DNA of 64,000 nt, taken from the NCBI GenBank assembly GCA_963715565.1, contig OY970256.1, forward strand, positions 5,270,001 to 5,334,000. Reading direction: 5' to 3'. The stretch is from JACVRN01 sp963715565 (GTDB lineage Bacteria > Acidobacteriota > Blastocatellia > Pyrinomonadales > Pyrinomonadaceae). Of the stretch, positions 10,301 through 17,568 are shown one piece after another. The position numbers and the translations under genes are program-made. Numbering within the stretch: position 1 is the stretch's first letter; every line of letters starts with the position of its first letter. Below the pieces are notes generated by a model, which did not search any database, had not been told where the DNA came from, and saw only the letters and a program-made list of their open reading frames with translations.

Positions 10301-11278
10301 ATCGCGCCAGCCGGTGTCGGTGGCGGTGATTTGACCGACTACACCTTCGTTCAAATATTGTGGGACGACCGTCCCGACTGCACGACGTGTCCTTTCGGGG
10401 CCGGGCCGGGTCGGTTCAACAACCTGTTCTACCAGCCGCAGTTTGCCGCGCTCTCGGCCTTCTCGACCATCGCGCGGTCAAACTACAACTCGTTCCAGTT
10501 CTCGCTGCGTAAGCGATTCAGCAACGACCTCGCGTTTGATTTCAATTACACGCTGGGTCATTCGCTCGATAACGCCTCGGGCCTTCAGGCTTCTACGAGC
10601 TACGGCACGGCGTTCATCGTCAACGCGCTCACGCCCGACATCAACTACGCCAGCTCGGACTTCGACGCGCGCCACATTATTAACGCCAACTGGCTGCTGG
10701 GTCTGCCCTTCGGCAGGGGCAAAGCTTTCCTGAGCGATATGCCCGGGTTCGCCGATGCCATACTGGGCGGCTGGCAGTTGACGGGTATCTTCCGTTGGAA
10801 TTCCGGTTTGCCTGTGCAGACGCCTTTCGACGGCGGCATCTGGGCCACAAACTGGAACGTGCAATCCAACGGCGTGCGCGTCTCGCCAGTCCGTGCTTCG
10901 CCGTCGCGCAACGGCGCGCCGAACCTCTTCGGCGACCCCGTCGCCGCGTATCGCAGCTTCCGCAACGCGCGCTCCGGCGAAGTCGGAGACCGCAACGTCC
11001 TTCGCAACGAAGGCTTCATCACCCTCGACATGGGACTATCGAAGACCTTCAAGCTTCCGTGGGAAAACCAGTCCGTGCAATTCCGCTGGGAAGTCTTCAA
11101 CGTCACCAACACGCAGCGCTTTGACGCGCTCACTATCTCCGACCTCGGTCTGGACATAGACCCGTTCCTCGGCGGCGAACCCAGTTCCGAGTTTGGGCGT
11201 TACACTTCGACGCAAAGTCCGCTCAATGAAACCAAGGCCGGTCGCGTCATGCAGTTTGCCCTACGCTATCAATTCTAG
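7352..11278 (+). CDS. Oar-like TonB-dependent outer-membrane receptor with carboxypeptidase regulatory domain
   Basis: This 1308-aa protein has a signal peptide (1-28, ending SAFGQ). A carboxypeptidase-regulatory (Ig-like) domain at about 30-115 contains GTVSDPQGGAVAGASVTL. A plug-like region at about 130-260 contains RRIEQLPLNARN and GVDNNEQQRG. A long beta-barrel follows, ending in the outer-membrane-type strand MQFALRYQF with a terminal Phe. This architecture is strongly expanded in Acidobacteriota. It is expected to take up large substrates such as peptides or glycans across the outer membrane, powered by TonB. GGAGGT lies 7 bp upstream of the ATG. It is monocistronic, with a strong terminator downstream. 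The substrate cannot be read from the sequence. Confidence 0.9.
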   Translation: MKKNLRLRFPVVVFTCLVLLLMAGSAFGQAGRSTVRGTVSDPQGGAVAGASVTLTNNERSFSRTQVTNEDGTYVFSAIPPGTYRVEVEAAGFKKVAVPEVNALVDSTIEQNVLLEVGSVSETVTVTDVLQAPLNNTDATIGNAFESRRIEQLPLNARNVVGLLSLQPGVTRTGYVNGGRSDQANVMLDGVDNNEQQRGLDVVTDEAFASVLRSTPDSLQEFRVITTNANAEQGRSSGAQVSLVTKSGTNDFRGVLYEYHRNTVTTANDFFNNAAGVFGPDDLAVQSGVARVGEPRAPRPQLLRNVFGGAIGGPLVRNRAYFFFTYEGFREASETTVVREVPLPTLGQGIVRYFTASGASDPGCPPGTPAGVECLTPAEINAGYLAANGDTPGVNPLTLAVLSNAASRYPANDTSVGDGLNTSGFRFNAKTPARLNTYITRFDFNLTDRQVLFVRGNYQWDHVTRNVYGGPDCGIDFTADNIQCFPDTAPLTVWNHPWGLAAGHTWSVSNNLVNRFTYGYTRAAFTDSGESSQNRVTFRFIFAPLGYRRGLSRVTPVQNFVDDISWIKGNHTFGFGGNMRIIRNNRASFQNSFDEAIINPSFYNGSGSVLRSPFADIDPGSRNNTRDALASVVGRYSQYSANLVYSSGGQLEPVGTQTERSFATEEYEFYFQDSWRVRSNLTMTYGLRWSTSTPVYERNGVQVIPTPSLGEYFRRRVESSNQGVPFNDPITFNPGGKANDAPGYYSQDWNNFAPSIAVAWSPDFGNNWLSRLIGRKGMSVFRGGFRMTYDRIGSQLAVNFDLNNLAGFTSARNINANTFDVTDSRTFGMGPQFTGFNPNVRALPFPASPTPIPGTLTFPLTVPSDEDQRIEVSLDDTITTPYNYSVNFSYGRELGKGFAFEASYVGRFARNLLATRDIMQLNNIRDPQSGMTFYEAMGLLIDARYRNAEITSIPNIPFFENFFPFMSQWWGDPALTNTQAAYALIAPAGVGGGDLTDYTFVQILWDDRPDCTTCPFGAGPGRFNNLFYQPQFAALSAFSTIARSNYNSFQFSLRKRFSNDLAFDFNYTLGHSLDNASGLQASTSYGTAFIVNALTPDINYASSDFDARHIINANWLLGLPFGRGKAFLSDMPGFADAILGGWQLTGIFRWNSGLPVQTPFDGGIWATNWNVQSNGVRVSPVRASPSRNGAPNLFGDPVAAYRSFRNARSGEVGDRNVLRNEGFITLDMGLSKTFKLPWENQSVQFRWEVFNVTNTQRFDALTISDLGLDIDPFLGGEPSSEFGRYTSTQSPLNETKAGRVMQFALRYQF

Positions 11279-11300
11279 CGGGGCAAGCTTATCCTTGAGG

Positions 11301-11350
11301 ATGAGAGCGGGCCGGAGCAAAGCTTAAGCTCCGGCCCGCTCTCATTTTTT
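11301..11350 (+). terminator. Rho-independent terminator of the first receptor gene
   Basis: A GC-rich stem (ATGAGAGCGGGCCGGAGC and its complement) spans 11301-11345 and is followed by TTTTTT. It lies 22 bp after the receptor stop codon. Confidence 0.85.
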
Positions 11351-11413
11351 GCGCACGTTTAATCTATACGGCATATAATCCACGCGCCGTAAGGCTAAGG
11401 AGGAATACGAAGC

Positions 11414-11929
11414 GTGAAAGACCTTGTTGCGCTCAATGATTTGCTGCGACACATGGAGTGGGCCGACTCTCGTATGTGGGAGGCCGTCCTCTCGCATGCT
11501 GAAGCCGCCAACATGGACGAGATGCGAGAACGCCTTCAGCACATACATTTCGTGCAGCGAGCTTTTCTCAAAGTCTGGCGAGGCGAGCCCCTCAATCCCA
11601 AAGCCGCGAGCTTCGACGATCATCAATCTCTGCTCCAATGGGCGCGCACCCTTTACCCGGAAGCGACCAGCTACGTGGGCGCGTTGAGCGCGGAGGATTT
11701 AGAGCGGCCCGTGCGTATGCCATGGATAGAGATGTTCGAGCAGCGCATGGGGCAGAAGGCTGAAGACCCTAGCCTTGGCGAAACAGTGTTTCAGGTGGCG
11801 ATGCATAGCGCGCATCATCGCGGGCAGGTGAGCACTCGATTGCGCCAGCTCGGAGGCGAGCCGCCGCTTCTGGATTTCATCGTCTGGGTCTGGCTCGGCA
11901 AGCCCGAACCGGCGTGGCCCTCCGACTAG
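11414..11929 (+). CDS. DinB family protein
   Basis: This 171-aa protein starts at a GTG at 11414, supported by GGAGGAA about 7 bp upstream. The four-helix DinB fold is suggested by LLRHMEWADSRMWEAV at 12-27, HIHFVQRAFLKVW near 50, and HSAHHRGQVSTRLRQLGG near the C-terminus. These supply the three metal-binding histidines typical of the family. Members include thiol-dependent S-transferases and damage-inducible proteins of unknown role. The sequence does not point to a particular thiol or substrate. It is flanked by a terminator upstream and appears to be a single-gene unit. Confidence 0.85.
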   Translation: MKDLVALNDLLRHMEWADSRMWEAVLSHAEAANMDEMRERLQHIHFVQRAFLKVWRGEPLNPKAASFDDHQSLLQWARTLYPEATSYVGALSAEDLERPVRMPWIEMFEQRMGQKAEDPSLGETVFQVAMHSAHHRGQVSTRLRQLGGEPPLLDFIVWVWLGKPEPAWPSD

Positions 11930-12083
11930 CTTTCAAAATGGATGTCGCGTAGAATGCGCGTGTAGCCCCCCTACTTTAACGGCTTCATGCAGTGTCCGGA
12001 TTCGTCCCCGGTGTTCACTCTTTCTCTCTCTTCAGGTCTGCACGCGCCGGTAATCATAACAGGACCAGAATAGATAAACTCTC

Positions 12084-14012
12084 GTGATTGAAGAAAAAAA
12101 TACAAGGAAAGCTGCTCCTGCGATTGTTCCGCTTGTCGATTGGAGCGCGATGGGCGACGGCGAGCACTTCGTACAGTTCTACGAGACGGACAAGTTTCTG
12201 CTGAACTCGCTCGACGGCTTTATCGGCGGAGGTCTCAAACAGGGCGATGCCTGCATCGTGATTGCTACCGAAGCGCACCGCGCGGAGCTTGAAGCCGGGT
12301 TGCGTTCGCAACAAGGGCTGGACGTAGATGGCGCGCGCGCCTCCGGCCTCTACGTCTCCCTGGATGCGGAAGAGACTCTCTCGCAATTCATGGTTGATGG
12401 TATGCCCGACCTCGCGCGCTTTTTTGAAAGCATGACGAGCATCGTCGCGCAGGCGAGCGCGGGCGGCCAGAGAACCGTGCGTATCTTTGGCGAGATGGTC
12501 ATGCTCCTCTGGGCCGAGGGGCAATACGAGGCGGCGCTTCGTCTTGAAGGACTCTGGAACGATCTGCGCGAGAGGCAACCCTTCTCGCTCTTTTGTGCAT
12601 ATCCGATGCATGGCCTCAATGGTGACGACGGATTCGCAGAGCGTTTGTGCAACATCTGCACGACGCACGGGCGCGTCATCCCTGCTGAAAGTTACACAAC
12701 GCTCGCGGACGCCGAAGCTCGCCATCAATCAATCGTTCTCTTGCAGCAGAAGGCTCGCCTTCTGGAAGCTGAAATAGCCGAGCGCAAGGAAGCTGAAAAT
12801 CGCCTGCGCACGTTGAAAGACGAATTGGAGATGCAGGTCACAGACCTGCGTGCCGCGAACCGTTTGAAGGACGAATTTCTGGCGACCGTTTCGCACGAGC
12901 TGCGCACGCCTTTGACGGCCATCATCGGATGGTCGCACATGCTCGGGACTAACCGCCTCGACGAAGCAAGCATGGCGCACGCCGTCAAGACCATCGAGCG
13001 CAACGCCAAATTTCAGGCGCAGCTTGTCGAAGATATACTAGATGTCTCGCGCGTGATTACGGGCAAGCTTCGTTTGAACGTCGAGCCTGTTGACGTGGCA
13101 TCTGTGATTAACGCGGCTGTGGATTCCGTGCAACTGGCTGCCGATGCAAAAGGCATTCGGCTGGAAGTAACGCTTGATCCTTCGGCACGCCACATCTCGG
13201 GCGACGCGGGGCGCTTGCAGCAAATCATCTGGAATCTACTTTCCAACGCCATCAAGTTTACGCCCGAAGGCGGGAGCGTTCACGTACGCCTTGAGCGCGC
13301 CGACTCCAACATTCAAATCAGGGTCAGCGACACGGGCGCGGGCATCAGCGCGGAATTCATGCCCTTTATCTTTGACCGCTTCCGTCAGGCCGACGGCTCT
13401 ACGACGCGCTGCCACGGCGGATTGGGTCTGGGTCTGGCGATTGTTCGACATCTGGTGGAGCTGCACGGCGGGACAGTTGAAGCCGCGAGCCCCGGCGAAG
13501 GACTGGGCACGGTCTTTACCATCAGGCTTCCGGATGCGCAGCGGCCTGAGCGCGCGGAAGAACTTTTCACAGAAGCCGAGAGCTTCCGGTTAAAAAAAGA
13601 AACGACCGTCGAGCTTAATCCCAACGCTCTTCTGGAAGGCGTGCAGGTGCTGGTCGTAGACGACGATCAGGACACGCTGAACATGCTGGCCGTGATACTG
13701 GCGGATAGCGGGGCCGTCGTGCAGACCGCCGCGTCTGCTGCCGAAGCGCTCGAACTCCTGCAATGGTATGAGGCGGGCGTGGTGGTCTCTGACCTTGCGA
13801 TGCCGTATGAAGACGGCTATTCGTTTATAGGTCAGGTGCGAGAATTGGAGGCGGCGATGGGTCGGCGGATTGCGGCTGTGGCCCTGACTGCCTATGTCCG
13901 CGTCGAAGACCGCGCCAGCGCCCTCTCCGCAGGCTTTAATATGTTTGTCCCCAAGCCCGTCGTGCCCAACGAGCTGATTACCGCCATCGCAAACCTTGCC
14001 AGGCGAGACTAA
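12084..14012 (+). CDS. Hybrid sensor histidine kinase with MEDS sensory domain and receiver
   Basis: This 642-aa protein begins with GTG at 12084. Residues about 20-190 match the MEDS (DcmR-like) sensory domain (HFVQFYETDKFLLNSLDGFI, then GDACIVIATEAHR), known from methanogen and Acidobacteria sensors. A coiled coil (about 205-255) leads to HisKA with the phospho-acceptor His271 in SHELRTPLTAIIGW. HATPase follows with an N box (NLLSNAIKF), G1 (DTGAGIS) and G2 (GGLGLGLAIVRH). The C-terminal receiver has acidic VVDDDQD, phospho-Asp570 in VVSDLAMP, and the conserved Lys in FVPKPV. No transmembrane segment is evident, so it is a cytoplasmic sensor. No partner response regulator is adjacent, and phosphotransfer is presumably internal or to a distant partner. 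Confidence 0.92.
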   Translation: MIEEKNTRKAAPAIVPLVDWSAMGDGEHFVQFYETDKFLLNSLDGFIGGGLKQGDACIVIATEAHRAELEAGLRSQQGLDVDGARASGLYVSLDAEETLSQFMVDGMPDLARFFESMTSIVAQASAGGQRTVRIFGEMVMLLWAEGQYEAALRLEGLWNDLRERQPFSLFCAYPMHGLNGDDGFAERLCNICTTHGRVIPAESYTTLADAEARHQSIVLLQQKARLLEAEIAERKEAENRLRTLKDELEMQVTDLRAANRLKDEFLATVSHELRTPLTAIIGWSHMLGTNRLDEASMAHAVKTIERNAKFQAQLVEDILDVSRVITGKLRLNVEPVDVASVINAAVDSVQLAADAKGIRLEVTLDPSARHISGDAGRLQQIIWNLLSNAIKFTPEGGSVHVRLERADSNIQIRVSDTGAGISAEFMPFIFDRFRQADGSTTRCHGGLGLGLAIVRHLVELHGGTVEAASPGEGLGTVFTIRLPDAQRPERAEELFTEAESFRLKKETTVELNPNALLEGVQVLVVDDDQDTLNMLAVILADSGAVVQTAASAAEALELLQWYEAGVVVSDLAMPYEDGYSFIGQVRELEAAMGRRIAAVALTAYVRVEDRASALSAGFNMFVPKPVVPNELITAIANLARRD

Positions 14013-14016
14013 AGAA

Positions 14017-14100
14017 AATGATGAATGCAAAGTGCAGAATGCAAAATTAGAAGAAAGACTTTCTGTTCATTCATCATTTTGCACTTTGACTTTTGCACTG
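14017..14100. repeat. Imperfect inverted repeat, TGCAAAGTGC word family
   Basis: The left part (AAATGATGAATGCAAAGTGC) and right part (TCATTTTGCACTTTGAC) are imperfect complements made of TGCAAA(A/G)TGC and ATGATGAA words. These same words fill the loops of the repeats at 287, 37113 and 48353. Here the element stands alone directly after the kinase stop codon. Confidence 0.65.
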
Positions 14101-14254
14101 CTTTTCCTGCCATTGACATTGAGCGTCGTGCGGGAATATTGTGACGGCGTTTTTTGACCTAACGCGCTGGCTGACAGCCGAAAGAATATTGCTTTCACCC
14201 GGCCTCTATCAAACCATCCTGTAAAGGCCGGAGCTAGTTTCAAACCCGTTCGTC

Positions 14255-15727
14255 ATGACGTCTCCCGTGAACACGACCGCGACCACACTATCCAGAGGCC
14301 GCTGGATTTTCAGCGGCTTTTTAGTCATCGCGCTCGTCGCAGGGCTCTATCTTCTTTTGATTTCAAGTCAATCAACAAAGCCCGATCTCACAAGCACGAC
14401 GATGGCGAGCCTGCCCGCAAAGCCACTCATCCCGAGCCCGTATCGTGAAGCGCTCTCGTCCGTGGTCCTGTTGGAATTGAGAGACGCCGAAGGCGCATTC
14501 CTTGGTCACGCGAGCGGCTTTTTTGTCAAAGAAGATGAGATAGCCACGGACCTGGGCGTCATCGCCGGGGCAAGCAAGGGCGTTGCAACCGTGGTCAATC
14601 AAGGCGCGGTCTATGAAGTCTCTGGTGTCTCGGGCGTTGATAGGGAACGTGGGATTGCGTTGCTCAAAGTTGAAGGCGGAAAGGCCGCGCCCCTGCGCGT
14701 GGTTGCGAATCCTTCAATAGCGAGCGGGAGCAAAGTCGCGCTCCTTTCTTCTTCCGCCAGCGCGCAGGGAGACTATGCCCCGGCCACTGTCACTGATTAC
14801 CAAAAGAGCGACGACCTGCTGGAAATCGGAAGCACGGTTGCTTCAAGCGCGCGAGGCGGACCAGTCCTCAACGAGCGCGGAGAAGTTGTCGGCATGCTCG
14901 TCGGTTCAAACGAAGGCGTCACAGCCGCGCACGCAGTTCCTTCCGCGCGGCTCATGAACGTGATGAAACGGCAGCAGCAGCAAACGGCCCTCGGCGTGGC
15001 CGGAGCAAAGGACGTGCTCTACGACTTCCGCCAGTCGAGCGACATGAGCAAGGAAGCGAAAATTTCCACGGAGGTCGAACGAAAAGTTCTCAACGCCGTC
15101 TTCAAATCCTATTTGACGGATTCGAGCCAGTGCGAAGGCTACGAGGGCGATTCGTCTTCGCCCGAAGGATTAAAGGAAACGCGCGATTCCGGCTACATCG
15201 TCCCGGCTATTTCCGCAAGCGCCAACGGCTCGTTCACAGGACCGGGCTTACAACAGACTGCCTACTTGATTACGGTCGGCGAGTGCGGCGCGCCTCATGC
15301 GGTCAACTGGGGAACAAAACGCCTCGCCGTCTTTACAGGGCAAACGCTGGTCGTCAACGTGGACGTAGGCGACCACCTTGGCATTCTAGGCACGTATGAT
15401 TTAAACAGGGACGGCGTTAACGAGCTGTTGCTCACGGGCGCTTACATGCAAAGCGGCTATTTGAGCGAGTGGGCCGCGCTTGTCAGCGTAGTGGATGCGA
15501 AGCTGCGTTATCTGAAAAAGTTCGAGACGGTCAGAAACGACGATTGCGGCTCGATGGAGACGAAACCGAACGTGACGGCGGCTGTGATTTACTACACGGC
15601 GAGGACGAATGACACGGAGACGCAGTTTCGCGTGGACAACTATCAGGCCAGATGCGCCGAGGACGGCGAGTCTCCAAAGCCCTCTGCCTTCCGTTACATC
15701 TCAACCGGCAAGCTGCCGAAAACATAA
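14255..15727 (+). CDS. Membrane-anchored trypsin-fold protein lacking the catalytic triad
   Basis: This 490-aa protein has one N-terminal transmembrane anchor at about 16-37. Residues about 60-240 follow the HtrA-type trypsin fold, but each catalytic position is changed. The histidine block reads ATDLGVIAGAS instead of VTNxHV. The Asp block reads RGIALLKVEG instead of DLAxLKV. The serine block reads SARGGPVLNERGEVVGM instead of GxSGGP. It is therefore expected to be a non-enzymatic binding or scaffold protein. The C-terminal half (about 260-490) has a conserved-looking region with DLNRDGVNELLLTGA, which resembles an FG-GAP/calcium-loop repeat. It has no operon partner. The fold call is by pattern; the function is unknown. 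Confidence 0.75.
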   Translation: MTSPVNTTATTLSRGRWIFSGFLVIALVAGLYLLLISSQSTKPDLTSTTMASLPAKPLIPSPYREALSSVVLLELRDAEGAFLGHASGFFVKEDEIATDLGVIAGASKGVATVVNQGAVYEVSGVSGVDRERGIALLKVEGGKAAPLRVVANPSIASGSKVALLSSSASAQGDYAPATVTDYQKSDDLLEIGSTVASSARGGPVLNERGEVVGMLVGSNEGVTAAHAVPSARLMNVMKRQQQQTALGVAGAKDVLYDFRQSSDMSKEAKISTEVERKVLNAVFKSYLTDSSQCEGYEGDSSSPEGLKETRDSGYIVPAISASANGSFTGPGLQQTAYLITVGECGAPHAVNWGTKRLAVFTGQTLVVNVDVGDHLGILGTYDLNRDGVNELLLTGAYMQSGYLSEWAALVSVVDAKLRYLKKFETVRNDDCGSMETKPNVTAAVIYYTARTNDTETQFRVDNYQARCAEDGESPKPSAFRYISTGKLPKT

Positions 15728-15737
15728 GAAAGAAATT

Positions 15738-15866
15738 AACAGGGATGGACAGGATAGACAGGATCAAAAAAGATTGAATCATCGGTTCATTGGTTCATTG
15801 ATTCAATGAAGAAATGAATTAATGAATCAATTCTTCTTCATCCTGTCTATCCTGTCCATCCCTGTT
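15738..15866. repeat. Inverted repeat, ACAGGAT outer words with nested TGATTCAATGAA words
   Basis: Arms 15738-15764 and 15840-15866 form a perfect 27-bp inverted repeat of the ACAGGAT family. The loop holds an inverted repeat of a different family (GAATCATCGGTTCATTGATTC and relatives). The nested family therefore differs from that in the copies at 287 and 37113. Confidence 0.85.
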
Positions 15867-15902
15867 TGAATCTATTGTCGCATCACACAAGGGGGAGAAA
15901 TT

Positions 15903-16682
15903 ATGGCGACGCCGATGCCTGCCGTTTTCTTTGGGCATGGCAACCCGATGAACGCGCTGTCGCGTAATGAATATACGCGAGCATGGGAAGCCTTGGCCGC
16001 GAGCCTCCCGCGCCCGCGAGCCATCCTCGCCGTTTCCGCTCACTGGTATCTACCCGCCACGATGGTCACTGGGATGAGCGCCCCGCGCACGATTCACGAC
16101 TTCGGCGGCTTCCCGCCCGAACTCTACAGGGTTAAATATCCTGCTCCCGGAGACCCTGAGCTTGCGGCGCGCGTCTCCTCCCTGCTTGCGCCCGTGCCCG
16201 TAGAGATGGACATGCGCTGGGGCTTGGATCATGGAACGTGGTCTGTGCTGTGTCATGTCTTTCCGGAAGCCGACATACCGGTCGTGCAGCTCAGCATAGA
16301 CGAGACCCGAGCCCCCACTTACCATTATGAATTGGGAAAGCGCCTGGACGCCTTGCGTGATGAAGGAGTGCTGGTGGTGGGCAGCGGAAACCTTGTGCAT
16401 AACCTGCACGCCTACTCGTGGGGCAGGCATCCGGTCGAGCCCTTCGACTGGGCCGTGCGTTTTGAAGAGCGTGCGCGCGAGATGCTTCTCACGAATGAGG
16501 TCGGGCCGCTGATTGATTACGAGAGCATGGGTCGCGATGCGCTCCTTTCCGTGCCGACGCCGGAACACTACCTGCCGTTGCTTTACGTGGTTGGGTTGCG
16601 CAGGGCGTCGGATGCGGTCAGCTTCCCTGTGGAAGGATTTGACGGCGGCTCTATCTCCATGCTCGCGGTCAAAATCGGCTGA
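15903..16682 (+). CDS. DODA-type extradiol ring-cleavage dioxygenase
   Basis: This 259-aa cytoplasmic protein belongs to the LigB/DODA class III extradiol dioxygenases. VFFGHGNPMNAL (9-20), AVSAHWY (44-50), WGLDHGTWSVL and GSGNLVHNL supply the non-haem metal-binding and active-site histidines. Length matches the YgiD/4,5-DOPA dioxygenase group (about 260 aa). It should open catechol-type rings with O2. GGGGGAG lies 8 bp before the ATG at 15903. It stands alone, ending 39 bp before a strong bidirectional terminator. The physiological catechol is unknown. Confidence 0.9.
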   Translation: MATPMPAVFFGHGNPMNALSRNEYTRAWEALAASLPRPRAILAVSAHWYLPATMVTGMSAPRTIHDFGGFPPELYRVKYPAPGDPELAARVSSLLAPVPVEMDMRWGLDHGTWSVLCHVFPEADIPVVQLSIDETRAPTYHYELGKRLDALRDEGVLVVGSGNLVHNLHAYSWGRHPVEPFDWAVRFEERAREMLLTNEVGPLIDYESMGRDALLSVPTPEHYLPLLYVVGLRRASDAVSFPVEGFDGGSISMLAVKIG

Positions 16683-16721
16683 GCGCCGCGCTCGCTACAT
16701 CTTAAATCTGCCGACAAAAAG

Positions 16722-16756
16722 AAAAGAGCGTGAGGGACAAGCCCTACGCTCTTTTT
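16722..16756. terminator. Bidirectional rho-independent terminator
   Basis: A stem of AAGAGCGT(G)AGGG with CCCT(A)CGCTCTT at 16722-16756 has T-rich flanks on both strands. It separates the dioxygenase (rightward) from the 46-aa microprotein gene (leftward), so it probably terminates both. Confidence 0.75.
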
Positions 16757-16824
16757 GTTTGTACCGTGCTCTTTTAGATAAAGATGATGGCGGGCTGAAC
16801 GACCAGCCGCGCTCTCTCAGTGTG

Positions 16825-16965
16825 TTATCTCGTCAGGTGTAGCTCCTTTTTCATGAGAGCTGATTTGTAGAGGCTATAAAAGTGTATGCAGATGCCTGCG
16901 GCGAGATAGGCGAACAGGACCAGCGCTAAGATTGACGGCACGACCATGAACAGCGTAACTAACAT
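16825..16965 (-). CDS. 46-aa single-pass membrane microprotein under sigma-54 control
   Basis: The short frame starts at ATG 16965 and ends at TAA 16825. It has GGAGG 5 bp upstream, one of the best ribosome binding sites in the window. The peptide begins MLVTLFMVVPSILALVLF and continues with a hydrophobic segment to about residue 34. It ends with a basic cytoplasmic tail (LMKKELHLTR). It is preceded by a sigma-54 promoter, an upstream palindrome and a structured leader (16999-17205), and followed by a terminator. This arrangement makes a chance frame unlikely. I do not recognise a family. A regulator or small subunit of a membrane complex is possible but not shown. Confidence 0.7.
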   Translation of the reverse strand: MLVTLFMVVPSILALVLFAYLAAGICIHFYSLYKSALMKKELHLTR

Positions 16966-16998
16966 TTCATCCTCCGCCCCTCAAGCTTTAAAGGAATT

Positions 16999-17068
16999 GA
17001 CGGGTAGAGGAGGGGACGCTCTACCCGTCTTAACATCAGGCGATTTTTCTGTGGGAGCGAAATCGCCT
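16999..17068 (-). promoter_or_regulatory. Structured leader of the microprotein gene (two conserved hairpins)
   Basis: On the minus strand, hairpin 1 (17068-17038, AGGCGATTT with AAATCGCCT) is followed by hairpin 2 (17029-16999, 11-bp stem GACGGGTAGAG with CTCTACCCGTC). The region of hairpin 2 includes CCCCTCCTC, complementary to a Shine-Dalgarno sequence. The gene's own GGAGG box lies about 25 nt further on. Both hairpins recur in the same order at 42617-42684. Translational control by loop-SD pairing is an inference. Confidence 0.6.
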
Positions 17069-17096
17069 GGCTGATGCGGTGGGGCTGCCTTATCTA

Positions 17097-17114
17097 TTCG
17101 CAACAGATGTGCCA
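17097..17114 (-). promoter_or_regulatory. Sigma-54 (RpoN) promoter
   Basis: On the minus strand the box reads TGGCACATCTGTTGCGAA. It matches the -24/-12 consensus TGGCAC-N5-TTGC exactly. Transcription would start near 17088 and run leftward into the microprotein gene. An identical box except for one base lies at 42571-42588. Confidence 0.8.
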
Positions 17115-17187
17115 ATGCGAATCAGGCGCAATTCCTTGATGTGGTGCTCCGCGATGTCTTATAGAGATGACAGCCGTCGTGCAAAAG

Positions 17188-17205
17188 TGTCTACGAAAGT
17201 AGACA
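17188..17205 (-). promoter_or_regulatory. Upstream palindrome, probable enhancer-binding site
   Basis: TGTCTACTTTCGTAGACA has perfect 7-bp inverted arms around 4 bp. It lies exactly 73 bp upstream of the sigma-54 box. The second cassette (42480) has the same palindrome at the same distance. Position and symmetry fit an upstream activating site for an NtrC-type activator. No such activator gene is in the window. Confidence 0.65.
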
Positions 17206-17229
17206 ACAGATAGCGTAGCAGTCGAAAGT

Positions 17230-17502
17230 CTAGCGAGCGGCTTCTTTGCGCCGCTCAATCCACACGCTCTCCTCTATGTAGCCGACAGAGAATTCGTAGT
17301 GGTAATTGTAAGTGTAGAGCTGTCCGCAGAGCGGGCACTTCTTTGTGATTTCGTAATCTTTGCTCGTGTCCCAGAAGCCTTCCGGGTAAGGATAGGCGTC
17401 TACGAGTTGGGAGACGGCTGCCGGTAGACTTTCGCCGTCGCGCAGGTCGGCGGCTGCGAAATCAGGAATCTCCAGACAAATCGCACACGCTGGAACATCC
17501 AT
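17230..17502 (-). CDS. Small protein with two CxxC motifs
   Basis: This 90-aa frame starts with ATG at 17502. It has CAIC near residue 6 and CPLC in TKKCPLCGQLYTYNYHYEF near 55, so a single zinc-ribbon-like site is plausible. The Tyr-rich stretch and an acidic N-terminal half are otherwise featureless. I do not recognise the family. It lies just downstream of the metallophosphatase on the same strand. A 13-bp hairpin (17528-17559) separates the two genes, so it may be expressed on its own. It ends 25 bp from the upstream palindrome of the sigma-54 cassette. Confidence 0.6.
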   Translation of the reverse strand: MDVPACAICLEIPDFAAADLRDGESLPAAVSQLVDAYPYPEGFWDTSKDYEITKKCPLCGQLYTYNYHYEFSVGYIEESVWIERRKEAAR

Positions 17503-17527
17503 GTGAGAGACAGGTTCTTACGGAACT

Positions 17528-17559
17528 GTAAGGACAGAGGGCAAGTCCTCTGTCCTTAC
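17528..17559. terminator. Hairpin between metallophosphatase and zinc-ribbon gene
   Basis: GTAAGGACAGAGG (17528-17540) and CCTCTGTCCTTAC (17547-17559) form a perfect 13-bp stem 9 bp after the metallophosphatase stop codon. There is no T run, so termination is uncertain. Confidence 0.45.
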
Positions 17560-17568
17560 CCAAAGCTC

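Noticed and set aside
15738..15866. Considered as CRISPR repeats or an insertion sequence end
   Set aside because: There is no regular spacer array, cas gene, transposase or target duplication. The arms are word-built inverted repeats found singly in many gaps.
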